64,000 bases of DNA from Shewanella psychromarinicola (GCF_003855155.1 NZ_CP034073.1:1488001-1552000); one strand, 5' to 3'. Positions 17,738 to 26,750 are shown, counted from the first letter of the stretch. Program-made: numbers and translations. Notes: generated by a model not told the origin, from the letters alone.

Positions 17738-19477
17738 ATGCTTTACGACTTTTTTTCTGTAAATACCTCTCCATTTAACCTAGAGGTTAAAGAGACCTTT
17801 GAGCAGCTCTATATAAAGGCTGTTTTTAATAGGCCGCAAGGTGCATTTGTCACAAAGCTGTTCGATGAACTGAAATCGCTCTCTATTAGGGATAGCTTTG
17901 AGCTGTTCTTGGATATTTCTGGCGCTTCCGTCAGAATATCGAATACATCACCAGAAAGTCTGCAAGTGTTGACTAAACACCTCGAAGACAATGACGATGA
18001 CGATGACGATGAATGTGAAATTATAGTTAATATTAAAAAGGTCATTAACGACAACACTGTGTCTGTGTATTTTATGGGGGTCTTCGCAAAGTATCTGAGC
18101 ATTTCTCCACTGAAAGATATGTTTGTGACACTTTCGGCCATTCACAATGGGAAGTTGTTGTTTGAAGTTTTTTCAACAATTATGCCGTTTTATTCAAGTG
18201 GGATGTATTTTTACCAGTCTGGTCAGCCAATAGTTAAATCAGATTTTTTGAATGACAAGAAAAGATATGCTTTCTTGGAGATGCTTAGTGAGAACTCCAA
18301 TGTAATGGATGTTAATTTAAAAGTTCTACCTAGTGATTTTTATTTGGTGGTTAATGCTGAAAATCAGGTGATTAACAAATTCTTTAGTAAGGCTTGTGGG
18401 GTGCTATCCCTGATGTTTATGGCTAATACTTCAGGATTCAAATCTGAGAATGAGCTTGCCTACAGAATTTGTGGCTTTAAAACTATATCTTGTGAGTCGG
18501 TGGTATTCTCGGATGTGGAAGTTGATAGTGAAGTGCTTTACAAACTAATGTCATGGTCATTCGAAGGTGGAAGTTGCGCAGATAAAATTGGTTTATTGAG
18601 AAATGTACTTTCTATTCACCTAGATGATAGTGGCAGCATAAAATTTGATAATGAGGTTTGGAATACCGTTAGATCTAATTACCAAATATATCTCAAGGGA
18701 AATATTCAAAATTATTTGGATGTGAAGAATAAAATTGGCGAGATTATCATTGAATCAACAACTAAAACGTACGCTATTGCGGATGATTTGCTGGATGTTT
18801 TCAAGAACAATGTATTTGTTATATTAACATTTATATTGACAGTGGTTGTTGTCAATGGAGTTAAGGACAACGGGAGTGAAAATATTTTTTCTGGTGTCTA
18901 CTTAGCTGTTGTCGTCATACTTTGCCTAGTATCATCGATGTGGTTAGTAATGACAGCGCATGAGGCTAAAAAACGATTTGAAGCTGCTTCAAAAACAATC
19001 AAGGAAATCCTAAATCTTAATTACAAAAAGATAATAATGGATAGTGAAATTGATGACTCTGTTGACCCAGTGTTAGCAAATAATAAAGATTATCTTGATA
19101 CCCAGATAAAAAGGTATGTTCGATGGTGGATGGCAACGGCTTCAATTGTCGTTATCTCTTTTATTATTGGATATTTTACTCTGGGAAAGCCTAAGTCAGC
19201 AGACTCACTAAATGATGCTAATAAAGAGAAGGCCGTTTTAACTTCTCAGAAGGCAGGCGATACTAAGACGGTAGCAGACACCCTGAAGGCTGTAGACCCC
19301 CAGAAGGTAGTAGATATCCCGAAGGTAGTAGAAACCCCGAAGGTAGTAGAAACCCCGAAGGTAGTAGACCCCCAGAAGGTAGTAGACCCCCAGAAGGTAG
19401 CAGATGCGAAGAAGTTAGCAGATACCAAGACGGTAGCAGATACTAAGACGGTAACAAATACTAAGACGGTAGATTGA
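17738..19477 (+). CDS. Uncharacterised 579-aa membrane protein with C-terminal hexapeptide repeats
   Basis: I do not recognise a family. The N-terminal ~350 residues look soluble and include an acidic run (DNDDDDDDE, about 87-95). Two transmembrane helices lie close together at about 362-405 (NVFVILTFILTVVVVNGV and VYLAVVVILCLVSSMWLV), and a third at about 460-482 (ATASIVVISFIIGYFTLG). The last ~75 residues are tandem V-[DE]-x-[PT]-x-K-type hexapeptides coded by 18-bp repeats. The gene starts 4 bp after the NdpA-like gene, so they are cotranscribed. A cytoplasmic domain tethered to the membrane beside a DNA-binding partner fits a sensor/effector pair, as inference only. Confidence 0.7.
   Translation: MLYDFFSVNTSPFNLEVKETFEQLYIKAVFNRPQGAFVTKLFDELKSLSIRDSFELFLDISGASVRISNTSPESLQVLTKHLEDNDDDDDDECEIIVNIKKVINDNTVSVYFMGVFAKYLSISPLKDMFVTLSAIHNGKLLFEVFSTIMPFYSSGMYFYQSGQPIVKSDFLNDKKRYAFLEMLSENSNVMDVNLKVLPSDFYLVVNAENQVINKFFSKACGVLSLMFMANTSGFKSENELAYRICGFKTISCESVVFSDVEVDSEVLYKLMSWSFEGGSCADKIGLLRNVLSIHLDDSGSIKFDNEVWNTVRSNYQIYLKGNIQNYLDVKNKIGEIIIESTTKTYAIADDLLDVFKNNVFVILTFILTVVVVNGVKDNGSENIFSGVYLAVVVILCLVSSMWLVMTAHEAKKRFEAASKTIKEILNLNYKKIIMDSEIDDSVDPVLANNKDYLDTQIKRYVRWWMATASIVVISFIIGYFTLGKPKSADSLNDANKEKAVLTSQKAGDTKTVADTLKAVDPQKVVDIPKVVETPKVVETPKVVDPQKVVDPQKVADAKKLADTKTVADTKTVTNTKTVD
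19249..19475 (+). repeat. In-frame 18-bp tandem repeats
   Basis: About a dozen degenerate 18-bp units, best preserved in the middle as CCGAAGGTAGTAGAAACC and CAGAAGGTAGTAGACCCC. They encode K-V-V-[DE]-x-P repeats at the C-terminus of the membrane protein. Near-identical central units suggest slippage-driven length change. Confidence 0.9.
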
Positions 19478-19561
19478 GAACCAATAGAGTCTTTATTGTG
19501 TCAGTTTAGCTAAATTGTTCTTAATGCCTGCTTTCACTATAAATCAAATGGTGGTGGTTTT

Positions 19562-20602
19562 ATGAGGTATGTATATTTTCCATCAAGTGACGATATCGTT
19601 GTTGGATATAGTTTTGAGCCTGAACATAGTCGTAATGATTTCTATTATGTGAAGGTCTTAGTTATAAAGCCAGATTATAAGCTTAAGTGGTACGATTATA
19701 AGTTTGGTTATCAAGTCGCTCATTTCAAATCTTATAAAGAAATCATTGAGTTTGTTGACAAAAGCAATCTGGAATTGGATGTGGCCAGCTCTCTTGACTC
19801 TGTGCAACTAGATGGCGCTATTTTGAATTCCATTAAGTTGAAGATCGAAAAAGAGGTTACTAGAAGTTTAAGGTTAGCTAATGAAGAGCAGTTGATGCTT
19901 AGTCAGGCACTCTTAAGAAATCAAAATTACCCACGACCTAATAGTGAAGACTTGATTGTAAAATACGAATCTAGCAGGGAGCCATTGATGGCGGCTTTGA
20001 GTACTTATCCGTATACAACCGTTGTTTCTATTCCTAAGTACAAATTAACTCTGTTTAGATATGGTGAATATGATTGGACTACAACCAAGAGAACAACTCA
20101 AAAAGAGTTAAAATTATTTCACAGAGCAAAAATCGCTGAAGGTTTTGGTATTAAACCCGATGTTCACTGGGGGAGAGCCAAAGCCGAAATCCGTAATATT
20201 CTGCTGCCTAGGGCGAATAAGCTCTTACAGCTTGCAGGTGTTAAGAGAATGCTTGATGACGCCTTAAGAGAGGGGAAAAAAGTTTTAGTTTGTGGAGGTT
20301 TTATATTTTGGTATGAAGATAATTTGCTTGAATGGCAAATCAAATCAACGCCAGAAAATTCAGCAAGCGATTCAATGGAAACGATTTGGCATGAGGGAAC
20401 TATTGTATCTAAGAATCACGGTAGGATTGTTGTGCTTCCTCATATCAAGAGTTGTGGTGAAAAGGTAAACGGTTATACAAAAAATGCACCAAATGATGGA
20501 GAAGCGATAAAGCGTCACACCAGTGATTATGTCGAATTACCATTTGAAGTCTTAAAAGGTGATCTAATGTTCGATTTATTTGGTGAATTAAAGTACGAAT
20601 AG
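19562..20602 (+). CDS. Uncharacterised 346-aa protein, third gene of the NdpA-like operon
   Basis: GGTGGTGG precedes the ATG at 19562. No signal peptide or membrane span is seen. The N-terminus is beta-rich (MRYVYFPSSDDIVVGYSFEP), the middle helical and charged (residues ~85-135), and the C-terminal third is again beta-rich with CGGFIFWYEDNLLEWQIKST, GRIVVLPHIKSCG and YVELPFEVLKGDLMFDLFGE. I know no matching family. It follows the membrane protein gene by 84 bp in the same direction and ends ~250 bp before the right terminator repeat, so it probably belongs to the same accessory module. Confidence 0.65.
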   Translation: MRYVYFPSSDDIVVGYSFEPEHSRNDFYYVKVLVIKPDYKLKWYDYKFGYQVAHFKSYKEIIEFVDKSNLELDVASSLDSVQLDGAILNSIKLKIEKEVTRSLRLANEEQLMLSQALLRNQNYPRPNSEDLIVKYESSREPLMAALSTYPYTTVVSIPKYKLTLFRYGEYDWTTTKRTTQKELKLFHRAKIAEGFGIKPDVHWGRAKAEIRNILLPRANKLLQLAGVKRMLDDALREGKKVLVCGGFIFWYEDNLLEWQIKSTPENSASDSMETIWHEGTIVSKNHGRIVVLPHIKSCGEKVNGYTKNAPNDGEAIKRHTSDYVELPFEVLKGDLMFDLFGELKYE

Positions 20603-20822
20603 ATGCAGAAGGAAGTAGCTAGTCTATTATCCATTGTGTAAATCTAAAGCCATAAATTTAAAGGTTATGCCCTTGATATTTACGACTTCAATTAAAGTGT
20701 AAGTATTGGTAGCTCCTATTTGGTCTTGAGTTCCTTATTTGATGACGCATTCACTCACTCACTCTCTCTTTATTTTTCTAATTTACCGTGAACTACCTTT
20801 TTAACCAAAGACAAACTTGAAA

Positions 20823-20880
20823 ATGTAAAGACAAATTTAACATAGAATGATTTAAGCCACGCCAGTCGTGGCTTTTTTGT
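20823..20880 (+). terminator. Terminator-bearing repeat, right copy
   Basis: AAGCCAC-GCCAGTC-GTGGCTTTTTT with the same GTAAAGAC lead and TTTTTTGT tail as 9114-9172. It acts as the terminator for the operon ending at 20602, and with the left copy could mark the ends of an inserted segment. Confidence 0.6.
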
Positions 20881-20952
20881 GTTTGAAAATCAATATCGGT
20901 TGTGTGTGTTATGTGGGGTGTAAAGTAAATGAGTCTTATATGCTTCGTTTTG

Positions 20953-21244
20953 TAAAAAAACGACCGATGAGCTGCAAAGCAAAAATGGTAAGCTCGATGA
21001 TACGAGTGATTTAGCCATACTCATTGTTGATGAGATTGGCAATTCGGTTGATTTACCCTATCGTTATTTATTCGCTATACGCGAGATGTTTGCGACTCAA
21101 ACAGTGCTCAATCTCGGCAAGAATATCTTTAAACTATATTACTGGGCTGACGAGAACCCTTGCAAGGTCTATGAATGTATTCGTTCGGGGTATGTTGTTA
21201 TTATGTTGCCAGCAAGCGTAAAATGCATAACGAAGATGATCTAA
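20953..21244 (+). pseudogene. Remnant resembling the N-terminus of a tyrosine recombinase
   Basis: An open frame without a clear start reads TDELQSKNGKLDDTSDLA, then VDEIGNSVDLPYRYLFAIRE, TVLNLGKNIFKLYYWADENP and CKVYECIRSG before a stop at 21242-21244. The LPYRYL...T..N...N..KLYYWADE pattern resembles the core-binding domain of phage-type integrases in gamma-proteobacterial islands. The catalytic domain is absent, and a seven-A run at its upstream end suggests a frameshift. If right, this is the dead integrase of the island to its left. Confidence 0.4.
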
Positions 21245-21636
21245 ATAAAGTTCGACTTTAGTACTAAATTAGCGGTCAAGTTGAGGCTGCAGATGTTTCA
21301 AAACCTGTTAGTAATGTACTGTGATAGTTAACACTCGCGGGTCGTGTTTAAAGATTTGGATATTCTGGTTAATATACAGAAAACAACTCCTCTAAACGCC
21401 TGTGATTGCTACCGCATTACGCCACTCGCTTTACGTTGGTCAATCGCGTTTTGGCGACTAGCTGCAACATGGTTTACTATTACTCCTGATATTCGTTCTT
21501 GTCAGTTGCCACAGCTTATAGGTGGTAATTTAGGTGTCAAGGTCGTCAATTTTGGAAAAAAGTAGCAACTAAAAACTGACCTATTGATTTAACATATGGA
21601 GCTGCATGGCCTATGGGAGTATACTTGGCGCTATAT
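21245..21636. other. Intergenic stretch without a recognisable gene
   Basis: About 390 bases between the integrase-like remnant and the efflux operon. A 73-codon frame at 21344 has no convincing start signal and no family I recognise. The right end must hold the promoter of the efflux operon. Confidence 0.4.
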
Positions 21637-21654
21637 TTAGAGTTTAAGCTCTAA
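21637..21654. promoter_or_regulatory. 18-bp palindromic operator upstream of the efflux operon
   Basis: TTAGAGTTTAAGCTCTAA is a perfect TTAGAG-N6-CTCTAA palindrome, 12 bp before the likely start codon. Two near-identical palindromes lie upstream of the divergent-facing cluster at 33203-33239. A repressor bound here would block initiation or elongation. No regulator gene lies nearby. Confidence 0.75.
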
Positions 21655-21666
21655 AAAAGGATGAGT

Positions 21667-23142
21667 ATGAATTTTTATGATCAAAGCCGCGCCCTACTTG
21701 GGCGCTTTAATTTAGCCAAAGTGCAGCTTAAAAGCCTTACTCGTCGTCTGTTTAGCAGTCCAACGAGGAATCTGGCTACTTTAGCATTTACGGGTGTTTT
21801 GACTGTTGTCAGTCAGCCGCTGCTTGCCGATGAGGTAGTCGCTTTGTCATTTGCTAAGGCGTGGCAACAAGTACAAAGAGTCAGTGATTCACAGCAGGCC
21901 CAATCGGCTCAAGTCGCCCGAGCAAAAGGGCTCGAAGAGGCTGGTGAAGACATGGACTGGCCATCGTTACAGCTCACTAGCAGTTATTCCTTACTAGAAA
22001 AACCCTTAGCTCTGGATGTGGCCGATCTTGGGATCGATGCGACAAGCTTACCGCCAGCTCTGGGTCAGATGTTAGGGGCACTGCCGAGTCAGTTTGCCTT
22101 TTCAGAGCAAGATATTTTTCGCACTAGCTTAAAAGCCATGTGGCCTATTTATACCGGTGGTCAGATCACCGCGGCTCAAGGGATACATAAGGCCAAAGTG
22201 GAGGAGAAAAAACAGCAGCAGGCCTTGGCGACAAGAGAGTTATTTCTTCTTCTCGTGAATCGCTATTACGGTGTTGCTGTCGCTAAAGCTACGGTGGAAA
22301 CTAACCAGACCTTAGTCGATTCCTTAGCTGTGCATTTAGATCATGCCACTAAGCGCGAACAGCAAGGGCAAATCGCCAGAGTCGAAGTGCTCAATGCTGA
22401 AGTGGCATACAACAATGGCAAAATTAATTTAGCCAGCGCAGTTCGCCAATGGGAAATGGCCAATATTGCTATGGCACGTATGCTAAAGCTGCCTTCGGTA
22501 AATTTATATTCGGCACTTTTCATGCTCGATGAGTCGCCTTCTTTGCCTTATTTGTCGCAACTAACCCTAACGCAGCACCCAGCACTAAAATTACTTCAAG
22601 CGAAGGAAGCTCAAGCGGAAGGGCTGATTGATGTGGAAAAAGGCTTGTATAAGCCTAAGGTGTTTCTGTACGGTAACTATACCTTGTATGAAGATGACAG
22701 CACTTTATCCCATATTGAGCCAGACTGGATGGTAGGTGTTGGCCTGACTATGCCGCTTATTAGCCGAGACGGGCGCAGTGGTAAGGTTCGGGCGGCCAAG
22801 AGTGCGTTGCTGCAAGCTCGTTATACTAAGGCACAAACTCAGCAAGATCTCAGTTTGCTGCTCGATCAAAACTACCGTCAACTGTTACAGGCCGAGGAAG
22901 AAAGTCAGTCCCTCGATACCAGCTTAGCTTTAGCGAAGGAAAACCTACGATTAAGAGACATTGCCTTTAATCAGGGATTATCGACTTCCATAGACAGGGT
23001 TGATGCTGAAATCAAACTCAAAGCCGTGCACACTCAGCAATTAGCTGCCAAATATCGCTACCTACAGGCCTATGCGAGTCTGATGACGATAAGTGGTCAG
23101 CTTGATAAATTTATTAATAATAGCAACAGCTTGGAGAAATGA
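21667..23142 (+). CDS. TolC-family outer-membrane efflux protein
   Basis: I prefer the second ATG (21667), which has AAGG six bases upstream; the ATG at 21661 touches that site. The 491-aa product has an N-terminal hydrophobic export segment (TLAFTGVLTVVSQPLLADE) and the repeated helical pattern of outer-membrane efflux proteins. Examples are VNRYYGVAVAKATVETNQ, REQQGQIARVEVLNAEVAYN, VGVGLTMPLISRDGRSGKV and the second-repeat RDIAFNQGLSTSIDRVDAEI. It would form the outer-membrane channel for the HlyD/ABC-2 proteins encoded just downstream (2-bp gap). The TTAGAG palindrome overlaps its leader. Confidence 0.9.
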   Translation: MNFYDQSRALLGRFNLAKVQLKSLTRRLFSSPTRNLATLAFTGVLTVVSQPLLADEVVALSFAKAWQQVQRVSDSQQAQSAQVARAKGLEEAGEDMDWPSLQLTSSYSLLEKPLALDVADLGIDATSLPPALGQMLGALPSQFAFSEQDIFRTSLKAMWPIYTGGQITAAQGIHKAKVEEKKQQQALATRELFLLLVNRYYGVAVAKATVETNQTLVDSLAVHLDHATKREQQGQIARVEVLNAEVAYNNGKINLASAVRQWEMANIAMARMLKLPSVNLYSALFMLDESPSLPYLSQLTLTQHPALKLLQAKEAQAEGLIDVEKGLYKPKVFLYGNYTLYEDDSTLSHIEPDWMVGVGLTMPLISRDGRSGKVRAAKSALLQARYTKAQTQQDLSLLLDQNYRQLLQAEEESQSLDTSLALAKENLRLRDIAFNQGLSTSIDRVDAEIKLKAVHTQQLAAKYRYLQAYASLMTISGQLDKFINNSNSLEK

Positions 23143-23143
23143 T

Positions 23144-24115
23144 ATGCAAGCTAACCGTATTCTAGCCCCCGTGGCGTTAGTGGCTTTAGGCTGTATTCTT
23201 GCCTACGGCCTGCACCTTGCATTTGTGCCAAAACCTTTATTGTTACAGGGGCAAATTGAAGCCAGAGAATATAATATCTCTTCCAAAGTACCTGGGCGCG
23301 TAGAGCAAGTGCTGGTTAGGCGTGGGGATAAAGTTAAAGAGGGTGATCTGTTATTTGCTATTAGTAGCCCAGAGCTTGATGCTAAGTTACTGCAGGCTCA
23401 GGGTGGTCTCGACGCGGCAACGGCTATGCAGCAACAAACCATTAATGGTGCGAGGCAACAGCAAATAACGGCAGCCAAAGAGCAATGGTCAAAAGCCAAA
23501 GCTGCGACAGAACTGAGTGCCAAAACCTATCAACGAATTGAAAACCTGTTCGATGAAGGTGTTGTTGCACGGCAAAAGCGCGATGAAGCTTATACACAAT
23601 GGCAGGCCGCCAAATATACCCAGCAAGCAGCCTATGCCATGTATGAAATGTCTTCCGAAGGTGCGCGCGTCGAAACCAAAGCCGCAGCAGCAGGTAAGAC
23701 GCGTATGGCAGAAGGTGCGGTTAACGAGGTGAATGCGATTTTAGCCGATAGCCAAATGCGCTCACCTAAAAAAGCTGAGGTGAGTGAGGTGTTATTACAA
23801 GCCGGTGAGCTAGCACCGAGTGGATTTCCTGTGGTGAGCTTGATTGATATGCAAGATGCCTGGGCGGTATTTCAGGTGCGTGAGGATCTGCTATCTGAAT
23901 TTACCTTAGGGCAAAACGTTCGCCTAGCACTGCCTGCACTCAAACAGAGTTACCCCTTTCAAGTAACACATATTAGCGTGATGGGAGATTTTGCTACTTG
24001 GCGTGCCACCGAAAGCGGCCATGATTTTGACATGCGCACCTTTGAAGTTGAACTGCGGCCTGTTGAGCCCATCTCTGGGCTACGTGTTGGCATGTCAACC
24101 TTGATCCAGTGGTAA
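23144..24115 (+). CDS. HlyD-family periplasmic adaptor
   Basis: The ATG at 23144 follows GGAGAAATG with good spacing. The product is 323 aa, with an N-terminal membrane anchor (ILAPVALVALGCILAYGL), a biotinyl-lipoyl-like start (REYNISSKVPGRVEQVLVRR, GDKVKEGDLLFAISSPELDA), an alpha-helical hairpin (about 85-190) and a C-terminal beta-barrel region ending RVGMSTLIQW. It would bridge the inner-membrane ABC-2 permeases to the TolC-like channel. It overlaps nothing but is separated from the next gene by only 6 bp. Confidence 0.92.
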   Translation: MQANRILAPVALVALGCILAYGLHLAFVPKPLLLQGQIEAREYNISSKVPGRVEQVLVRRGDKVKEGDLLFAISSPELDAKLLQAQGGLDAATAMQQQTINGARQQQITAAKEQWSKAKAATELSAKTYQRIENLFDEGVVARQKRDEAYTQWQAAKYTQQAAYAMYEMSSEGARVETKAAAAGKTRMAEGAVNEVNAILADSQMRSPKKAEVSEVLLQAGELAPSGFPVVSLIDMQDAWAVFQVREDLLSEFTLGQNVRLALPALKQSYPFQVTHISVMGDFATWRATESGHDFDMRTFEVELRPVEPISGLRVGMSTLIQW

Positions 24116-24121
24116 CCGATA

Positions 24122-25318
24122 ATGCGCCCCCCCCTTAGTGCGTTAGTCATCAGAGAGCTTAAGGCCCTATGGCAAGATCCTTGGCAGCTGGCCTTGGTGA
24201 GTTATTTGCCATTAGTTGGGATCTTCATGCTCTGGTGGTTATTTAGTGCCGGACTGCCCCGAGCTTTACCTGTGGCTTTGGTTGATCAAGATATGAGTCA
24301 GCTAAGCCGCAGTTTAGGGCGTAACTTAGCGGCAAGCCCGGTGATCACCCCTATTAGTTATCCTGATTTACTCAGTGCACAACAAGCCATGAAAGAGGCG
24401 GAAGTATATGCCATGGTTGTGTTGCCCTATGGGCTTAGAAAGGATTTGCTCACAGCAAAACAGCCTGTTATCGACATTCGTTACAATGGACAATTTCTGC
24501 TGGTGGGTAAATTACTGGTAAGCCAAATCCAGCAAAGTTTAGGGGCGGGATTGTCTGAACTTGCGGGGATCAAGCAGATGGCCGCTGGGGTGCCTAAGGT
24601 CAAGGTAGAAACTCGTCTTAGGCCGGTGGCTAGCCAAGTGACGCCTTTATTTAATATGAACAAGAGTTACCTAGTGTTTTTATTGCCGCCAGTGTTAATT
24701 GCCCTCGGGCAGTTATTAGCTATGCTAGTGTTTGCCAACTGTTTAAGCCGCGAGGTGCGTTTAGGCAAGCTAACGCAATGTTATCGTGCCGGTATTTGGC
24801 GGGTAATCGGGGTTAAGTTTTTGCTGTACACTCCATTGCTTATTTTACAGGGTAAACTTATTTTAGCCGTTTTATATCAATATCTTGCCTTACCTTTGGC
24901 GGGTAAGTTTGGTCAGTTATTGTTGGCACAATTCCTTATGATTTCGGCGGTATGGTTAATTGTGTTGGCGATCTTCTTTTTACTCTTAGATGCCACCCGA
25001 CTTGTGAGTTTTTGTACCGCATTATTTGCCCCAGCATTCCCCTTTATGGGCATTACCTTTCCCACTCAAAATATGCCGGTTTTAGCCCAATGGTGGCGTC
25101 AAATTATGCCTTCAAGCCACTATATTGAAACCCATGTTGGGGTGGTTAGTTATGGCCAGAGTTGGTTTAATATGCTGCAACAAGTGGCCAGTTACTGGGG
25201 GTTTTTATTGCTTGTTCCTGTGATATTTTATTTAGTTAAGCGGCAAAGAAAAGCCTTGGCTGTGATGAGCACTGCCGATAAGCCCGATGATATTACGCAA
25301 CCATCAAGGGGCATCTAA
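24122..25318 (+). CDS. ABC-2 type permease (YhhJ/YbhS-like), first of a pair
   Basis: 398 aa. Domains in order: N-terminal membrane helix (LALVSYLPLVGIFMLWWLF), a large periplasmic domain (about 45-180) with VALVDQDMSQLSRSLGRNL, then five or more helices (YLVFLLPPVLIALGQLLAML onward). This is the ABC2_membrane_3 layout. A periplasmic HMMSSSHYIETHVG-like loop is represented by MPSSHYIETHVGVVSYGQS. Its stop overlaps the start of the second permease by one base (TAATG). The permeases would need an ATPase, but none is encoded in this operon. Confidence 0.9.
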   Translation: MRPPLSALVIRELKALWQDPWQLALVSYLPLVGIFMLWWLFSAGLPRALPVALVDQDMSQLSRSLGRNLAASPVITPISYPDLLSAQQAMKEAEVYAMVVLPYGLRKDLLTAKQPVIDIRYNGQFLLVGKLLVSQIQQSLGAGLSELAGIKQMAAGVPKVKVETRLRPVASQVTPLFNMNKSYLVFLLPPVLIALGQLLAMLVFANCLSREVRLGKLTQCYRAGIWRVIGVKFLLYTPLLILQGKLILAVLYQYLALPLAGKFGQLLLAQFLMISAVWLIVLAIFFLLLDATRLVSFCTALFAPAFPFMGITFPTQNMPVLAQWWRQIMPSSHYIETHVGVVSYGQSWFNMLQQVASYWGFLLLVPVIFYLVKRQRKALAVMSTADKPDDITQPSRGI

Positions 25319-26472
25319 TGCAGTTTTGGCAGTTAGTCTACTTAGATATTAAGCACCTAATAAAAGATAAAGCCATTTCATTAACCTTATTTGGTGGGGT
25401 GATTTTTTATGCATTACTTTACCCTTTGCCTTACCTTAATCAGGTGGCGACTGAGCAAGAAATCGTTTTGGTGGACTTAGATAAATCGAGTCTTAGCCGC
25501 ACTTTGGCCCGCCATGTGGATGCCAGCCCTAAGATAGCATTGGCCGCGTCATTAGATTCTATAACCAGCGCCCAGGAGTGGATTGAAGCCGATAAAGCCC
25601 ATGGTTTACTGGTGATCCCTGAAGGTTTTCGTCGGAATTTAATTTTGGGTAAAGGGGTAACCTTAAGTTATAGCGGCGATGCTAACTATTTCTTAATCTA
25701 TTCCGCGATTGCCGGAGGTTTAGTGGCCTCAGGGCTAGATATGGCTAAACAGGTGCAGTTTGTGGATTTATTAAGTGCAGGGGTTCAGGCCAAGCAGGCA
25801 GAATTATCCCTCAATCCAGTGACCCTTAATGCTGTGCCTGTGTTTAACCAAAGTTTAGGTTACCTTCCCTATGTGGTGCCCGCGGTATTATTACTGGTAT
25901 TGCATCAGACGCTACTGATCGCCAGTGGCATTTTGGGGGCAGGCCAATGGTTGCATGACGGTTATTGGCAGCAAGTGTCGGCGCTAGAGTTAGTCTGTGG
26001 CAGAATTGTGGCACTCCTGTGTATTTATGCTTATTTAACCAGCTTTTACCTAGGATTTTGCTTTTATGCCTATGACTTGACACTGCAAGGCTCGCCCATA
26101 GAGTTAGCCCTGTTGATTAGTGTCTTTTTATTGGCAACCGCGGCCGCAAGTGTGGCGTTTAGTTGCCTATTTACTCGCAGAGATTTACCCACTCAAGTGC
26201 TGTTGCTTATTTCTATGCCGATATTGTTTGTTTCAGGCTTTGTGTGGCCATTAGAGCTTATTCCAACACCTTTGATCTGGCTGTCGCAAACCATCCCCGC
26301 CGTACCAGGCATGATGGGGCTGCTTAAGCTCACCCAAATGGGCACCGACTGGCGCAGCTTGCTAGGACTTTGGCTTCAGCTGTGGGGATTATTTGTTGTT
26401 TTCTTTGTCTTTGCTATTATCGGGGTTAAGTATCGCCAGCGGCAATTTAAGTTATCGAAAAACTATCATTAG
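25318..26472 (+). CDS. ABC-2 type permease, second of the pair
   Basis: 384 aa, paralogous to the upstream gene (VLVDLDKSSLSRTLARHVDA here, VALVDQDMSQLSRSLGRNLA there), with the same N-terminal helix, periplasmic domain and C-terminal bundle of membrane helices ending SKNYH. Paired permeases of this kind form a heterodimer in YbhFSR-type exporters. Last gene of the operon. It is followed by a pseudogene scrap and a bidirectional terminator shared with the opposing cluster. Confidence 0.9.
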   Translation: MQFWQLVYLDIKHLIKDKAISLTLFGGVIFYALLYPLPYLNQVATEQEIVLVDLDKSSLSRTLARHVDASPKIALAASLDSITSAQEWIEADKAHGLLVIPEGFRRNLILGKGVTLSYSGDANYFLIYSAIAGGLVASGLDMAKQVQFVDLLSAGVQAKQAELSLNPVTLNAVPVFNQSLGYLPYVVPAVLLLVLHQTLLIASGILGAGQWLHDGYWQQVSALELVCGRIVALLCIYAYLTSFYLGFCFYAYDLTLQGSPIELALLISVFLLATAAASVAFSCLFTRRDLPTQVLLLISMPILFVSGFVWPLELIPTPLIWLSQTIPAVPGMMGLLKLTQMGTDWRSLLGLWLQLWGLFVVFFVFAIIGVKYRQRQFKLSKNYH

Positions 26473-26542
26473 CCTTTGAGCACAAAGAAAATAACATATC
26501 CACTCTGTTGTTCTGCTTGTTTTATTTTTTCACTCATCAAGG

Positions 26543-26704
26543 TTAATAGCGCTAGCAACAGGTGAAAATGCCGAGGCCTTCTTGGGCGCTCAAGGTTATA
26601 TTTGGGATACACAATCAGATATGGCGTTGGCGTTAGTCGGCGCGCTCAACGCACTGGTGATATTGAGCATTCCCCATGATAAGCAATTACACGCTGTGGC
26701 CTAG
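26543..26704 (+). pseudogene. C-terminal scrap of a YjdF-like (DUF2238) membrane protein
   Basis: The frame reads ATGENAEAFLGAQGYIWDTQ, then SDMALALVGALNALVILSIP and HDKQL, up to a TAG. This matches the conserved end of YjdF/DUF2238 proteins (EAFLGTQG-WDTQWDM...HD-QL). No upstream part remains in the 70 bases after the permease gene. Confidence 0.65.
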
Positions 26705-26750
26705 ATTAAACCGCGGTAAAGACTTTCAATGAGTATTGCCGAGCATAAAC

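Noticed and set aside
19246..19428. Minus-strand repeat frame (TTFWGSTTFG...)
   Set aside because: Antisense shadow of the 18-bp coding repeat of the membrane protein.
21344..21565. 73-codon open frame before the efflux operon
   Set aside because: No ribosome site, no recognisable family, and the flanks look like decayed sequence.
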